From NCBI GenBank assembly GCA_028289405.1, contig JANQPP010000069.1, forward strand, positions 1-38,406: a stretch of 38,406 nt of DNA, written 5' to 3'. Positions within the stretch are counted from its first letter, which is position 1. Each line of letters opens with the position of its first letter. The notes beneath the pieces were generated by a model. The model worked only from the letters and a program-made list of their open reading frames with translations, was not told where the DNA came from and made no database searches. A program made the position numbers and the translations under genes. This DNA comes from Pirellulales bacterium. Its GTDB lineage: Bacteria > Planctomycetota > Planctomycetia > Pirellulales > JANQPP01. Shown here piece after piece: positions 23,601 through 34,108 of the stretch.

Positions 23601-25992
23601 GGGCTCGTAGGATCGGCGAGGCGTAGAGGTGCGTCACGCCCAGGCGGCCAAAATACGGAACCAGTTTTTGCGCATCGGACAAGCGAAATTCCTGGTTGAA
23701 TTGCAACCGATACGTGGCAAGGGGATTTCCCACCTCGGCCCGCGCCGCGTGTTCCTCGGGGTCTACTTCGACGCCGATGCGGAAAACGGCCATGGAACAA
23801 GGACGCAGTTCGTAGGTCTCACCTTGCGTGAATTCCATTTGCGGTGCTGCGGCTTCAAAGGTATCGAACAGACGTTGCCAGCAAAGCACCTCTTCAATGT
23901 CCGGCAACGTGAAGGGAATCGTGTGATGATGGTCGGCGTTGAACAAGATGAGGATCGTATCCCCACTGATCTCGTCCCCTTTTTCGTCTATGTCGATGCT
24001 GTCACCGAAGAGTACGACGCCGAAACAACGCATGTGCGGGGTGTTCCATTCTTCCCCCGTCAATTCGGTACCGTCGGGATTCAGCCAGGCGATGTCCGCC
24101 GCATTGGAGCCGCCGATGGGACGGTCGGAAAAGAACTTTCGGCGGTGGAAGACCGGCTGTTCATGGAAGATTTTTAGTACCTGGCGGACGAACTCCAGGA
24201 GCTCGCGGTTTCTTGGTTCCCGACTGGCAGCCCAATCCAGCCAAGAAACTTCGTTGTCCTGGCAGTAGGTGTTGTTGTTGCCGCCTTGGGTTTGCCCCAT
24301 CTCATCCCCCGCCAACAGCATCGGCACGCCCTGGGAGAGGATCAGCGTGGCCAGGATGGAACGCTTTTTCCGATCCCGCAGGGCGAGGATTTCCTCGTCG
24401 TCGGTAGGGCCTTCGACGCCACAATTCCAACTGATGTTGTGGTCCGCTCCGTCTTGATTGTTTTCGCCATTGGCGGCGTTGTGTTTTTCGTTGTAGGAGA
24501 CGAGATCCTCGAGCGTGAACCCGTCGTGACAGGTCACGAAGTTCACGCTGGCTTTCGGCAGCCGTCCGCTCCATTGATACAGATCGCTGCTGCCACAGAA
24601 CCGCGTGGCAAACTCGGAGACGACGCCCCCGTCTCCTTTCCAGAATGACCGCACGCAATCGCGATATCTGCCGTTCCATTCCGACCATTGGACGGGGAAG
24701 TTGCCCACCATGTAGCCCCCTTCCCCCAAATCCCACGGTTCGGCGATCAATTTCACTTGGGAAATGATCGGGTCTTGGTGGATGATGTCGAAAAACGCCC
24801 CCAGCTTATCCACCTCATGGAGTTCGCGAGCGAGCGCGCTGGCCAGATCGAAGCGGAACCCATCGACGTGCATCTCCGTGATCCAGTAGCGGAGGCTGTC
24901 CATGATCAACTGCAGAACGCGTGGATTCATCACATTCAGCGTGTTGCCGCAACCGGTGAAATCGATGTAGTAACGGCGGTCATTCGGCACGAGGCGGTAA
25001 TACGCCGCGTTGTCGATGCCGCGAAAGGAGAGCATCGGCCCGAAATGGTTGCCTTCGGCGGTGTGGTTGTAGACCACGTCGAGAATGACCTCGATGCCCG
25101 CCGCATGCAGGTTGCGGATCATCGCCTTGAATTCGGGCACGGCATCCAGCGGGTGATCCTCGGAGGCATAGCGGATTTCCGGGGCGAAAAAACCGAGCGT
25201 GTTGTAACCCCAGTAGTTGGCCAGCCCCTGGTCCACGAGGTGCCGGTCCTGCAGGGAGTGATGCACGGGCAGGAGTTCCACCGCCGTGACGCCCAGATTC
25301 TTTAAGTAATCGATGGCCGGCGGTGAGGCGAGACCGGCGTAAGTTCCGCGAAGGCTTTCGGGAATGGCCGAGAGCCGCTTGGTGAACCCCCGCACGTGCA
25401 TCTCATAGATGACCGTTTTGTGCATGGGCGTTCTAAGTGGTTTATCCTCCCCCCAGTCGAAAGCAGGATCAATCACGGCGGCCAGCGGAGCAAAAGCCGC
25501 ACTGTCTCGATCGTCAAAGGAAAGGTCTTCCTCGGGGGACCCGATCTGGTAGCCAAAGAGTGAATCGTCCCATCGCGTGCGGCGGCCCACCAGCTTCGCA
25601 TAGGGGTCAAGCAAGACCTTGTGGGGGTTGAACCGATGCCCGGCCTGCGGTTCATACGGGCCATGCACGCGGTAGCCGTAAAGTTGTCCCGGGCGAATGT
25701 CCGGCAGAAAGACATGCCACACCAGATCGGTCTTTTCCGTGAGGGGGATTCGTTCGGATTCACATGGGGAATCAGGCGAATCGAACAGGCATAACTCGAC
25801 TTTCGTGGCGCTTTCGGCATACAGCGCGAAATTGACCCCGCGCCCATCCCAGGTCGCTCCCAGCGGGTACGGCTTGCCCGGGCAGACGCGCCGCTGGCTC
25901 AAAGGGACGCCGGTCCGTGCTTCCTGTGATCGAATGCCGCGGACACGTTTGCCCAGGCCGATGACGGGTTTTTTGGTCGTCGTGTCGGTCAC
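20680..25992 (-). CDS. GlgX-TreY fusion: glycogen debranching enzyme + malto-oligosyltrehalose synthase
   Basis: A 1770-residue protein from GTG 25992, with AGGGAG six bases upstream. Residues 1-740 form a GlgX/TreX isoamylase: a CBM48-like start ([20 protein letters not shown]), [28 protein letters not shown], the nucleophile in [12 protein letters not shown] (near 375), the acid in [13 protein letters not shown] (near 414), and [20 protein letters not shown]. From about residue 755 a full TreY follows: [63 protein letters not shown] (near 1081), and [20 protein letters not shown] (near 1119). TreY turns the reducing end of a maltodextrin into trehalose. A Ser/Asn-rich linker-like insertion sits near 1215-1240. 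One chain therefore debranches glycogen and starts trehalose formation, with TreZ encoded 40 bases upstream. No stop or frameshift breaks the join. Confidence 0.93.
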   Translation of the reverse strand: MTDTTTKKPVIGLGKRVRGIRSQEARTGVPLSQRRVCPGKPYPLGATWDGRGVNFALYAESATKVELCLFDSPDSPCESERIPLTEKTDLVWHVFLPDIRPGQLYGYRVHGPYEPQAGHRFNPHKVLLDPYAKLVGRRTRWDDSLFGYQIGSPEEDLSFDDRDSAAFAPLAAVIDPAFDWGEDKPLRTPMHKTVIYEMHVRGFTKRLSAIPESLRGTYAGLASPPAIDYLKNLGVTAVELLPVHHSLQDRHLVDQGLANYWGYNTLGFFAPEIRYASEDHPLDAVPEFKAMIRNLHAAGIEVILDVVYNHTAEGNHFGPMLSFRGIDNAAYYRLVPNDRRYYIDFTGCGNTLNVMNPRVLQLIMDSLRYWITEMHVDGFRFDLASALARELHEVDKLGAFFDIIHQDPIISQVKLIAEPWDLGEGGYMVGNFPVQWSEWNGRYRDCVRSFWKGDGGVVSEFATRFCGSSDLYQWSGRLPKASVNFVTCHDGFTLEDLVSYNEKHNAANGENNQDGADHNISWNCGVEGPTDDEEILALRDRKKRSILATLILSQGVPMLLAGDEMGQTQGGNNNTYCQDNEVSWLDWAASREPRNRELLEFVRQVLKIFHEQPVFHRRKFFSDRPIGGSNAADIAWLNPDGTELTGEEWNTPHMRCFGVVLFGDSIDIDEKGDEISGDTILILFNADHHHTIPFTLPDIEEVLCWQRLFDTFEAAAPQMEFTQGETYELRPCSMAVFRIGVEVDPEEHAARAEVGNPLATYRLQFNQEFRLSDAQKLVPYFGRLGVTHLYASPILRARKESTHGYDVVDPKTINPNLGDETDLNHLSKDLRNFGLGMVLDIVPNHMATSLENPYWRDVLTYGHSSPFAGWFDIDWRMPDPNMWGRVLMPVLGEPRSRILEQDQLQLVWSDGRFRLAYFEHVFPIDPASVPAICGFGMPELQARLQDDHPALRKIEEILRRLKKLPRVASRLQRHMDIDRDATEQFLSQLAQIVIQSPKIQQWIEETARKFGEGQEGRRRLKRLMDNQPYRLVYWRDAARSINYRRFFDINELISIRQEDPQVFEETHEAILRWAKDGLIDGLRIDHIDGLRDPRGYLERLAHALAEVDRDAGPPPIFVEKILAPHEHLPEEWPVAGTSGYEFLNQVEAVFISPEGFADLEDLYRRLLRRPAHFEHIATWGKRRILSNDLSPQVNRLADALLHLAESHRQAGSDVADGPTVASADNSQNSSSWAEGASGNNKANLPVTSVVQPPPSRRDFVDAIIEVITALPVYRTYVDSSQHSLSEADRRHVEMALHRACELGRATPEAIDFLGEVLLLDEANLPERELRERVHFIQRFQQLTGPAAAKGIEDTALYSYVPLVSLNEVGGEPHLPQDAVAQLHVANAHRADTSPRTMLCVTTHDTKRTADVRARIDVLTEIPKFWSTLVRRWRRQNESLVQRVGGKNAPDAVAEYLFYQTVVGIWPVPKVGQTHELPPPEELQSLRERVERYMIKAVREAKTHTSWTHPNQAFEDAVLAFIGALLSPAEGEPPLFLTDVQNLVARIARPGFWNSLSRTLLQFTSPGTPDLYQGDELWNSALVDPDNRRAVDYQVRQEMLSEIMAASEESPAAWREYLQELMRSPEDGRIKLHLIQSMLAARREHPRLFTSGQYLALAADGPAKDHIVAFARLTNPPSGSTAEAPGGSPATAAIVVAPRQTVSLISEPTTPPIGEVAWSETVLRLPNTLADAAWTCAITRQSLRPQGDGSLAVSEILQWFPGALLISERQT

Positions 25993-26032
25993 TCTTCACT
26001 CCCTGCCCAAGGGGCAGCGTAAGCGTACAGGA

Positions 26033-27901
26033 TCAGCGATACCCTTCGGCGCTGCGTTTCGCGTACACGCCCACCGAATGCGGCACCAGCGCCAGATTGT
26101 GCTCTCCCGAAGATTCGATGCAAGCCGGAAGCGAACTCCCTGGCCCATTCCATCGAGGCTCCGCCGAATCGAGGATCTTCTCCCACTCGCCCGGCGGCCA
26201 GCGGAGGGAGATGGTCACATTCGCGGATCCGAAATGAAACAGCGTGAGCAGTTCCCGTCCCGCCGACCAGCGGCGCAATGCCATGACACGTTGCTCCTCC
26301 CACGCTTCGACCTGCATCCGCTCGCGATCGGGGAAGACGAACGCCGGTTCCGCCTTCCGCAGCGCGATCAGCCGTTGGTAGTACTCCCGGATCGCGCGGT
26401 GGTGGTCTTCGTGCTTGAGTGCGTAGTTCAACCTGCAGCGCTCCATCGTGGCTTCCGCTTGCGGATCGGGAGGCTCTTCCTTCCAGTGAAATCTGGCGAA
26501 TTCTTCCTTGCGGCCACGCCGTACTGCTTCGATCAGGTCGGCATCACCATGGCTGATGAAGAACAGAAAAGGGGCGGTCTCCGCGTATTCTTCCCCCATG
26601 AACAACATCGGCTGGTAGGGAGAGAGGAGCACCGTCGCGGCAGCCAGTTTGAGCTGCTCGAAGGAGGCCAGTTCCGTGAGCCGTTCCCCCTTCATGCGAT
26701 TGCCCACTTGATCGTGATTCTGTGAGCAGACCACCAGTTTGACCGGATCGATATGACGCGCCGAATTGCCATGGCGACGGCCACGAAATTCCGAGTACCC
26801 CCCCTCTTGGACGAATCCGTGGCGGTACGCTTGGACGATATCCGGGAATCCCTCGTAGTCCATGAAGTAACCGAGCCGCTCATCGGTTAGTTCGGTGCGA
26901 ATCGCGTGATGCAGATCGTCACACCATTGCCCATCCACGCCGCATCCTCCCAAGGCTTTCGGAGAGATCAGCCGTGCGTCGCTCAAGCTGCTTTCCGCGA
27001 TGGAATAGACGCGCCGGTTGAGACGCTCCCCCTCCAGCCGCACCGCGTCGGCCAGTTCTTGGAGAAATGGCCGAGCGGAGAAATCATAAATCGCATGCAC
27101 CGCATCCAAGCGGAGCGCATCGATATGAAATTGGTCGATCCAATACAAAGCGTTCTCGATAAAGAACCGCCGGACCTCGTCGCTGTCCCGGTCGTCAAAG
27201 TTGATCGCCTCGCCCCAGGGCGTGTGATGCCGGTCCGTGAAGTAGTGGCCGAATTCGCCTAAATAATTGCCTTCGGGACCGATGTGGTTGTAGACCACGT
27301 CCAAGATCACGGCCAGTCCGTGCGCATGCGCGGCATCCACGAACCGCTTGAGCCCGTCGGGTCCGCCGTAGCTGTTCTGCGCGGCGAACGGATGCACGCC
27401 GTCGTAGCCCCAGTTACGCCCGCCCGGAAATTGTGCCACGGGCATCAGCTCGATGGCCGTGATTCCCAAATCCTTCAGATCCTCCAGGCAGCCGATGGCC
27501 GCATCGAACGTACCTTCGGCAGTCCACGTCCCCACGTGCGTTTCATACGTGATGAAATCCCGCAGGGGGATGCCGTGCCAGTGCTGGTCGGTCCAGGGGA
27601 AGTTGGAATCGACCACGGCGGATGGCCGGTGGACCCCTTCCGGTTGAAATCGCGACGCGGGATCCGGGCGGTCACGCTCTCCGTCGATGCGATAGAAATA
27701 CCGCGTGCCGGGCGACACGTCGCTCACCGTGAGTGCGAAATAGCCCCGGTCACGCGGCTGCATCGGCAGCAGGCGCTCCTCTGGGTCGAGCAGTTTGAGT
27801 TCCAGGCGGTCTACATTGGGTGCCCAAACCAGAAACCGGCAGGCACCGTTTTCCAGGAGCGTCGCTCCGAGCGTCGGGGGGCAAATGGGATGTTCCGTCA
27901 T
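26033..27901 (-). CDS. treZ: Malto-oligosyltrehalose trehalohydrolase
   Basis: TreZ releases trehalose from the malto-oligosyltrehalose made by TreY. The 622-residue product has the N-terminal beta domain (GACRFLVWAPNVDRLELKLL), then the GH13 barrel: [57 protein letters not shown], the nucleophile in IDALRLDAVHAIYDFS (near 263), the acid in SIAESSLSD (near 299), and VVCSQNHDQVGNRMKGERL. PVAQFPGGRNWGYDGV and the GNRMKGERL tail of the NHDQ motif are typical of TreZ rather than GlgB. ATG 27901 has AAGGA six bases upstream. It precedes the GlgX-TreY gene by 40 bases, so TreX, TreY and TreZ activities are co-transcribed. Confidence 0.95.
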   Translation of the reverse strand: MTEHPICPPTLGATLLENGACRFLVWAPNVDRLELKLLDPEERLLPMQPRDRGYFALTVSDVSPGTRYFYRIDGERDRPDPASRFQPEGVHRPSAVVDSNFPWTDQHWHGIPLRDFITYETHVGTWTAEGTFDAAIGCLEDLKDLGITAIELMPVAQFPGGRNWGYDGVHPFAAQNSYGGPDGLKRFVDAAHAHGLAVILDVVYNHIGPEGNYLGEFGHYFTDRHHTPWGEAINFDDRDSDEVRRFFIENALYWIDQFHIDALRLDAVHAIYDFSARPFLQELADAVRLEGERLNRRVYSIAESSLSDARLISPKALGGCGVDGQWCDDLHHAIRTELTDERLGYFMDYEGFPDIVQAYRHGFVQEGGYSEFRGRRHGNSARHIDPVKLVVCSQNHDQVGNRMKGERLTELASFEQLKLAAATVLLSPYQPMLFMGEEYAETAPFLFFISHGDADLIEAVRRGRKEEFARFHWKEEPPDPQAEATMERCRLNYALKHEDHHRAIREYYQRLIALRKAEPAFVFPDRERMQVEAWEEQRVMALRRWSAGRELLTLFHFGSANVTISLRWPPGEWEKILDSAEPRWNGPGSSLPACIESSGEHNLALVPHSVGVYAKRSAEGYR

Positions 27902-27962
27902 GAGATATCCTTAAGCGGCAAAATTCCTGGTGGGGCAACGTGCGTCGCGGTTCGTCGGCGAT

Positions 27963-27982
27963 AAAAAAACGGCGTCGAGCCG
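27963..27982 (-). terminator. Terminator-like site between glgB and treZ
   Basis: On the minus strand CGGC-TCGAC-GCCG (27982-27970) is followed by seven T (27969-27963). The stem is only four pairs, but a second hairpin, GTCACGC/GCGTGAC (27992-27998 with 28006-28012), lies just before it. Together they may end or attenuate transcripts coming from treS-mak and glgB. Confidence 0.45.
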
Positions 27983-28083
27983 GGGCGAAATGTCACGCAA
28001 CTTCGGCGTGACGCCCGTCTCCGACCGCCGCTTGCAAACCTATTCCAGCCACGACTGAGTTTCGTCGGTTGGTATTTCCCCAA

Positions 28084-30021
28084 TTATGCAGAATTCGATT
28101 TCAAAAATAGGATTCCCAGTGGGGGTAACGTGAGGTTCAAGGAGAAGGGTCGGCCATGCATGCCGATGGGGCTGGCCTCCACTCCACCCAGATTGCCCAA
28201 GCCGCTCCCGCCGAATTCGTCCGCATCGCTATTGAGCAGTTCGCTCCAGAACCCGCCTCGTGGTACGCCCACGCGGTAGTCCTGTCTAGGCACGGGGGTG
28301 AAGTTGCAAATGACAGCGATCAACTCTTGGTTGGAGTCCCCTTTGCGCAAAAAGCTGAGCACGCTTTTCTCCGAATCGTTGGCATCGATCCATTCGAACC
28401 CGGCCGGATCGCAGTCTTGCTCATGCAGCGCTGCGTCCGCCGCGTAGCAGCGATTCAAGGCGCTGACCCAGCGTTGCAGAGCGGTATGGGGCGTCTGTTC
28501 CAAGAGTTCCCACTGCAAGCTCGTGTCGTGTTGCCATTCGTTCCATTGGCCGAATTCGCCCCCCATGAACAGCAGTTTTTTGCCCGGCATGCCGTACATG
28601 TAGCCGTAGAGCAATCGCAGGTTGGCGAACTTTTGCCAATCGTCCCCTGGCATTTTGGAGAGCAAGGATCCCTTGCCATGCACGACTTCGTCATGCGAAA
28701 GCGGCAGGGCGAAATTTTCGTTGAACGCGTAAATCATCCGAAACGACAATTGGTCGTGATGATACTTGCGATGCACCGGCTCATGTTGGACGTACTGGAG
28801 CGTGTCGTGCATCCAGCCCATGTCCCACTTCAAACCGAATCCCAGTCCGCCCACGTAAATCGGCCGCGAGACCATGGGCCAAGCGGTCGATTCCTCGGCA
28901 ATGGTTTGGACGTCGGGATGCCGCTGATAGACTTCGGTGTTGAAGGATCGCAGAAAGTCGATCGCCTCCAGATTTTCACGTCCTCCGTATTTGTTCGGAA
29001 TCCATTCACCTTCTTTACGGGAGTAGTCGAGATAGAGCATCGAGGCCACGGCATCAACGCGGAGCCCGTCGGCATGGTATTCGTTCAGCCAGTACAGGGC
29101 ATTGCTCAGCAGGAAGCTGCGGACTTCGTTCCGGCCGTAGTTGAAAATGTGGCTATTCCAATCAGGGTGGTAGCCTTGGCGGGGATCGGAGTGTTCAAAC
29201 AGGTGGGTCCCATCGAAATAGGCCAGCCCATGCTCATCATTGGGGAAGTGGGAAGGCACCCAGTCCAGAATGACGCCCAATCCGTGTTGATGCAGGTAGT
29301 CGATCAGGTACTTGAAATCTTGCGGCGTACCATAGCGGCTGCTGGGGGCGAAGTAGCCGGTGGTCTGGTAACCCCAGGAGCCGAAGAATGGATGCTCCAT
29401 GACGGGTAGAAATTCGACGTGCGTAAATCCGCAACGCAACGCATGGTCGGCCAATTCTGGGGCCAATTCCCGATAGCTGAGGGATCGGTTCTCCTCCGCC
29501 GCCACGCGCCGCCAGGCTCCCAGATGCACTTCGTAAATCGACATCGGCGCCTTCAGGCGGTTACGGGCAGCGCGACCGGACATCCATTCGCCGTCTCCCC
29601 ATTCGTAGTCCAAATCCCACACAATCGAGGCCGTCTTGGGAGCCACTTCATGGAACACGCCAAACGGATCGGCCTTGTCGACTTGGTACCCGCCATCCCG
29701 CCGACGGATGTGGTACTTGTATAAGGTGCCTTGGGCGATGCCCGGCACGAACCCCTCCCAAATTCCGGAGGAGCCGCGAGGCTTCAGCGGATGCGATTCT
29801 TTGTCCCAGTCGTTGAATTCTCCCACGACCGAGACCGTGCCCGCGTTGGGTGCCCACACGGCGAAGCAGGTTCCCTGCGTGCCGTCTCCGGCGGATGTGG
29901 CGTGGGCCCCCAGTTTCGATTGCAGATCGAAATGCGTGCCTTCGTTGAAGAGATGGATGTCATCATCGGTCAGCATCGATTGATCGTGTCGCACCGTGGT
30001 GGTTCCAGTCAGGCCATTCAT
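28084..30021 (-). CDS. glgB: 1,4-alpha-glucan branching enzyme
   Basis: GlgB adds alpha-1,6 branches to linear glucan. The 645-residue product from ATG 30021 (AGGAG seven bases upstream, which favours it over the frame's extension to 30081) has a CBM48 domain ([20 protein letters not shown]) and a GH13 barrel: [50 protein letters not shown], the nucleophile in [19 protein letters not shown] (near 316), the acid in [10 protein letters not shown] (near 372), [20 protein letters not shown], and the C-terminal [13 protein letters not shown]. All residues expected for an active enzyme are present. It lies 97 bases downstream of treS-mak. Confidence 0.96.
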   Translation of the reverse strand: MNGLTGTTTVRHDQSMLTDDDIHLFNEGTHFDLQSKLGAHATSAGDGTQGTCFAVWAPNAGTVSVVGEFNDWDKESHPLKPRGSSGIWEGFVPGIAQGTLYKYHIRRRDGGYQVDKADPFGVFHEVAPKTASIVWDLDYEWGDGEWMSGRAARNRLKAPMSIYEVHLGAWRRVAAEENRSLSYRELAPELADHALRCGFTHVEFLPVMEHPFFGSWGYQTTGYFAPSSRYGTPQDFKYLIDYLHQHGLGVILDWVPSHFPNDEHGLAYFDGTHLFEHSDPRQGYHPDWNSHIFNYGRNEVRSFLLSNALYWLNEYHADGLRVDAVASMLYLDYSRKEGEWIPNKYGGRENLEAIDFLRSFNTEVYQRHPDVQTIAEESTAWPMVSRPIYVGGLGFGLKWDMGWMHDTLQYVQHEPVHRKYHHDQLSFRMIYAFNENFALPLSHDEVVHGKGSLLSKMPGDDWQKFANLRLLYGYMYGMPGKKLLFMGGEFGQWNEWQHDTSLQWELLEQTPHTALQRWVSALNRCYAADAALHEQDCDPAGFEWIDANDSEKSVLSFLRKGDSNQELIAVICNFTPVPRQDYRVGVPRGGFWSELLNSDADEFGGSGLGNLGGVEASPIGMHGRPFSLNLTLPPLGILFLKSNSA

Positions 30022-30118
30022 GATTTGCTCCTCTCGTAAGATGTCTACTTCAAGCTGTCGTGAAATCGGAGCCGCGGGCAAGCCGCGCGGGCCGGCGCGG
30101 CTTCGATTCGGGTCGTGG

Positions 30119-33100
30119 TCAGTTTGTGTGCGGTTTCGTCTCCAACAAATACAAGATTCCTTCTAGCGGAATGCGTACACCATCGGGACGGTTATTCAAT
30201 TCATACTTCAATTCGTGAATCGCTTTTTCCAGCAGGTATACCTGAAGTAACGTGGCAATATCCTCACGCTCCGGCGGGAGAAAATCTCCTGGCGACGCGG
30301 CAGCCAAATACTCCCGTAGATACGCCGCAGCGCTCCACACATACCAGACTTTCAGCCAAGATGCGATTTGCAAGCCGCTTTCCGATTGCGGACGCGCCGC
30401 ATGGCGGTGGCCGCCAAGCACGGCGTGCGAGGCATGGTGGAACGAGCGGATCATGCCGGCCACGTCGCGCAGCGGAGATTTCTTGATCCGTCTTTCCCCG
30501 ATCGGCCGGTCCGGCTCTCCCTCGAAATCGATGATCGCAAAATCCCGACCGGTGAAGAGCACTTGCCCCAAGTGGAAATCTCCGTGGCAACGGATGCGCT
30601 GCGCCGCGATGCGGCCATCGGCGATCCGTTGGTACCGCTTGATCAAGACCGATTCATTTTCCAATAATTGCCGGGCCATTTCCGCCACCGGTTCCGGCAG
30701 CGCGGCGGCGCGGCGTTTCATTAACTCCAACGTCTTCCGCGCCTCCGCCCGCATCGCTTGATAGATGCTGCGCTGATAGAGTTTCGTGAACGGCTCGGGG
30801 GCAAAGCTCTTATCCTCTCCCGCGGCCAAGGCGAGATGCAGTTCCGCCGTCCGCTTGCCCAGCAGCCCCGCGGATTGCAGGTACGAACCGAGCAGCTCGC
30901 GCACCGCTTCAGGGGGATCGTGCTCCGCGACATCGAGCAGCCCCATCCCCGGCGGCAACGCTTCGTCGCTCGGCGTGCCGGGCTGCTCCGTTTCGATGGT
31001 TTCCAGGTAGATCCCGAGCCGGTTGAGCGTGTAGACCCAAGCGTCGTCTTCGTTTTCGACATGTTCATGGAGCACGGCGAAAGTGTAGTCGGCCTTGCTT
31101 TGGCCATGGTAGGTAAAGATGCCGCGCATCTTCGGCACGCACGCGAGATCCGTCCCCTCGGTCAGATAACGTCCGATCTCGGCGTCTGGGTTTTCTCCCC
31201 TGTCGATTCTGCGGAAGAGCTTCAAGATATTTCGCCCCGCGATGACGGCCGAGGAGTTACTCTGTTCGCCGCCATGCACGGAGACTTCGTAGATGGCCGG
31301 CTCCATGGAAGTTTCCGCGGCCGTGTCCTGAGCTTGTTCGGCGGTCGGCGGTCGGGAAAAGGCCTGTGTTTGAGTCGCGTCCAATTCACCATGCCGTCCC
31401 CGAAACCTCCGCCCCCGCGAGAGGGCATCAAACAGGAGCAGCCAGAACTCTTCTTCATGGCTGGCATCGCAGAGCGTGCCGCCGTCGCCCTGTTCGCCAC
31501 GAGAGATGGTCAGGATGCCCGCCCCTGGACGGTCGCCCAAGATATTCCGCTGCTGGTCCCCCTGCGCGAAGACCACCGGCAGGACGTAGATTTCTGGTTC
31601 CCCTTCCACGTACTCGATCCGCACGATCAGCACGCGCAATTCGGGGACACCCTCGACATGGGAGCGACCGACGCGACGGAGCGCGCTGGTAATCTCGGGG
31701 ACCTCGTCGAGCGTGAGGACATCGAGCAGCTTCGTTCGCTGAATCGTGCGAGGTTTGCCAATGAACCAGCGGTGTCGCTTCATGTACGTCGGCAGAGCCG
31801 ATTCCAATTTGGCGAGTGCGCGGTTCTCGAACAGCTCGTCCCAGGCGCCGGAAATCGTGCATCGGGGCAGTTCCGCCGTGAGCGGCTCCGCTTCCTCGCC
31901 TGGCCATTCCAGCCGGAACCAGTAATATGCGTAGGGGCCGAGCGTGATGAAATAGGGAAGTTCACCGATGGCGGGAAAGCGGTTCTGTCCATACATTTCA
32001 ACCGGCACCTGGCCACGGAAGCGGGAAAGGTCCAGTTCCACGCATTGCACGTACCGCGAGAGATTGGCCACGATGAGGATCTTTTCGTCTTCGTGCAGCC
32101 GCAGGTAGGCCAATACTTTCGAATTCTCCGGCGCGAGGAATTCGATCGTGCCTCGGCCCAAGGCGGGATGCCGTTTCCGCAGCGCGATGATTCTCCGTGT
32201 CCACCACAGCATGGAATGCGGACGGCCCTGTTCCACTTCCACATTCCGCGACGCGTAGTGAAAGGGGGGATCGATGATCACCGGCAGGTAAAGCTGCTGC
32301 GGATTGGACCTCGAAAATCCGGCGTTGCGGTCGTCGTTCCATTGCATGGGAGTGCGGACCGCATCCCGGTCGCCTAGGTAGATATTATCGCCCATGCGGA
32401 TTTCGTCGCCGTAATAGATGATCGGCGTTCCTGGCAGTGACAGCAGCATCGCGTTCATCAACTCCATCTTTCGGCGATTGTCGCGGAGCAGCGGCGAGAG
32501 CCGGCGGCGTATACCCAGATTCACCCGCGTCCGGGGATCTTCCGCGTAAGCCCGGTACATGTAGTCCCGCTCCTCGTCGGTGACCATCTCCAGCGTAAGC
32601 TCATCGTGATTGCGGAGAAAAATCCCCCACTGGCAGTTTTCCGGGATCTCCGGGGTTTGCTCCAAAATGTCGATGATGGGGAAGCGGTCTTCCCGCTCGA
32701 TGGCCATGAAGAGCCGTGGCATCAACGGGAAGTGAAAATTCATGTGACATTCGTTACCTTCGCCGTAGTAGGCGGCCGCGTCTTCCGGCCACTGGTTCGC
32801 CTCGGCCAGCAACATTTTGTCGTGGTACTTCTCATCCACGTGCTTTCGGACTTTCTGCAGGAAGGCGTGTGTCTCCGGCAAATTCTCGCAGTTCGTACCT
32901 TCCCGTTCGTACAGATAGGGGACCGCGTCCAAACGCACGCCATCCACGCCCTTGTCGAACCAGAAGTCGAGCGCTTCGAGCATGGACTCGTGGACTTCCG
33001 GATTGTCGAAGTTCAAGTCCGGCTGATGATGGTAAAAACGATGCCAATAGTAGGCGTTCGCCACCGGGTCCCAGGTCCAGTTGGAGGTCTCGAAATCCTC

Positions 33101-33583
33101 GAAGATGATGCGGGCTTCCAGGTACCGCTCATCCGTATCACTCCACACGTAGAAGTCGCGCCACTTGTCGCCCGGCTTGGCGCGGCGTGATTTTTGGAAC
33201 CACTCATGCTGGTCCGAAGTGTGGTTCATCACCATTTCCGTGATGACCCGGATGTCACGGCGATGTGCTTCCTGCAGGAAGGTCTCGAAGTCGCTCAGCG
33301 TGCCGAAGACGGGATTGATTCGCATGTAATCCGCGATATCGTAGCCGTCGTCCCGCAGCGGAGAAACGAAGAACGGTTGCAGCCAGATCGCCGTGACGCC
33401 GAGCTCCTCGATGTAGCCCAGCTTTTGCGTCAGGCCGCGAAAATCACCGATCCCGTCTCCCGAAGCATCGCAGAACGCCCGCACATGAATCTGGTAAATC
33501 ACGGCGTCCTTGAACCAAAGAGGATTCCTTTCCGCGCGCGTCGTCTCGCCGCTAATCTGCTTCTCAAGCATCGTCGTTGGCAT
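30119..33583 (-). CDS. treS: TreS-maltokinase fusion (trehalose synthase + maltose 1-phosphate-forming kinase)
   Basis: A 1154-residue protein from ATG 33583, which has GGAAGGA upstream. Residues 1-550 are TreS, the isomerase of maltose and trehalose: [54 protein letters not shown], the nucleophile in [20 protein letters not shown] (near 214), the acid in [17 protein letters not shown] (near 258), and [20 protein letters not shown]. From about residue 590 a maltokinase (Mak/Pep2) follows: [17 protein letters not shown], then the kinase loop [13 protein letters not shown] (near 1000) and [18 protein letters not shown]. This fusion is known in many bacteria; it feeds maltose 1-phosphate to the maltosyltransferase GlgE, which is absent from the window. 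It is the first gene of the minus-strand glycogen/trehalose set. Confidence 0.94.
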   Translation of the reverse strand: MPTTMLEKQISGETTRAERNPLWFKDAVIYQIHVRAFCDASGDGIGDFRGLTQKLGYIEELGVTAIWLQPFFVSPLRDDGYDIADYMRINPVFGTLSDFETFLQEAHRRDIRVITEMVMNHTSDQHEWFQKSRRAKPGDKWRDFYVWSDTDERYLEARIIFEDFETSNWTWDPVANAYYWHRFYHHQPDLNFDNPEVHESMLEALDFWFDKGVDGVRLDAVPYLYEREGTNCENLPETHAFLQKVRKHVDEKYHDKMLLAEANQWPEDAAAYYGEGNECHMNFHFPLMPRLFMAIEREDRFPIIDILEQTPEIPENCQWGIFLRNHDELTLEMVTDEERDYMYRAYAEDPRTRVNLGIRRRLSPLLRDNRRKMELMNAMLLSLPGTPIIYYGDEIRMGDNIYLGDRDAVRTPMQWNDDRNAGFSRSNPQQLYLPVIIDPPFHYASRNVEVEQGRPHSMLWWTRRIIALRKRHPALGRGTIEFLAPENSKVLAYLRLHEDEKILIVANLSRYVQCVELDLSRFRGQVPVEMYGQNRFPAIGELPYFITLGPYAYYWFRLEWPGEEAEPLTAELPRCTISGAWDELFENRALAKLESALPTYMKRHRWFIGKPRTIQRTKLLDVLTLDEVPEITSALRRVGRSHVEGVPELRVLIVRIEYVEGEPEIYVLPVVFAQGDQQRNILGDRPGAGILTISRGEQGDGGTLCDASHEEEFWLLLFDALSRGRRFRGRHGELDATQTQAFSRPPTAEQAQDTAAETSMEPAIYEVSVHGGEQSNSSAVIAGRNILKLFRRIDRGENPDAEIGRYLTEGTDLACVPKMRGIFTYHGQSKADYTFAVLHEHVENEDDAWVYTLNRLGIYLETIETEQPGTPSDEALPPGMGLLDVAEHDPPEAVRELLGSYLQSAGLLGKRTAELHLALAAGEDKSFAPEPFTKLYQRSIYQAMRAEARKTLELMKRRAAALPEPVAEMARQLLENESVLIKRYQRIADGRIAAQRIRCHGDFHLGQVLFTGRDFAIIDFEGEPDRPIGERRIKKSPLRDVAGMIRSFHHASHAVLGGHRHAARPQSESGLQIASWLKVWYVWSAAAYLREYLAAASPGDFLPPEREDIATLLQVYLLEKAIHELKYELNNRPDGVRIPLEGILYLLETKPHTN

Positions 33584-34108
33584 GTTTGGTCCTTCCATGC
33601 AGTCCATTTTCCCTCGAGCCACGTTCCTGCATCGTGGCCCGACCTTCTGGCAGACAAGCCAAGCCTAATCTCGCGCCAGCCCCGTTGGGAAGCCACAAGT
33701 TCCCGGCAGGCCGCTACCCACATCCGAGGTAATATTCAAAAACCCGCTCCGTCCGAACTCATCGGCGGATTTTGAAGATGTGGGCCGGCGCGAAGTGCGG
33801 ATCCAGGCTGACGATCACCAGCAAAATTTCGCGGGCTTTCGGCTGAAGCGTTTGCACATCGGCGTGCACGATCTGCGATTCCTCCTCCACTCCCACGGTG
33901 AAGGGCGGGCTTGACTCGGTCTGCATGATTTCCTGGTGGAGCACACATTCTTGGAATGAAGTATTCGCCAGACCGCCCGTTGGTTCGACCCGATCGGCCC
34001 CGCCCTACCGCCAAGTGTGGGATGCTGTTAAGGCAGTTCGGGTACTTTGCCTTGGTGCCTCGGCATTATAGCGATTTCCCGCCGTGGCGTTGGGTGGACG
34101 CCGGAAGC
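33584..34108. other. Gap between treS-mak and the cytochrome c gene
   Basis: About 525 bases. The only recognisable item is the short GCS2-like ORF (33774-33926, listed separately). Between that ORF and treS-mak no further trace of GCS2 was seen in any minus-strand frame by eye. The promoter of the glycogen/trehalose set should lie within 33584-33760, but no convincing -35/-10 pair was found. Confidence 0.4.
33774..33926 (-). pseudogene. Remnant of a GCS2/YbdK-type carboxylate-amine ligase (N-terminus only)
   Basis: A short ORF starts at ATG 33926 behind AGGA. Its beginning, PPFTVGVEEESQIV followed by LQPKAREIL, matches the N-terminus of GCS2/YbdK glutamate-cysteine-ligase-like enzymes (typical form FTVGVEEEYQIVD...L.PRAEEIL). 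After about 30 residues the similarity ends; the rest (VSLDPHFAPAHIFKIRR) is not GCS2-like, and the frame stops near 33772. A full enzyme has about 370 residues. I read this as a gene cut by deletion that kept its start region. It could also be a real short protein. Confidence 0.55.

Noticed and set aside
28156..29409. 417-codon open frame on the plus strand
   Set aside because: Antisense to glgB, no ribosome site and no motif.
30758..32377. 539-codon open frame on the plus strand
   Set aside because: Antisense to the TreS-maltokinase gene, whose motifs are clear; the antisense protein shows no family pattern.
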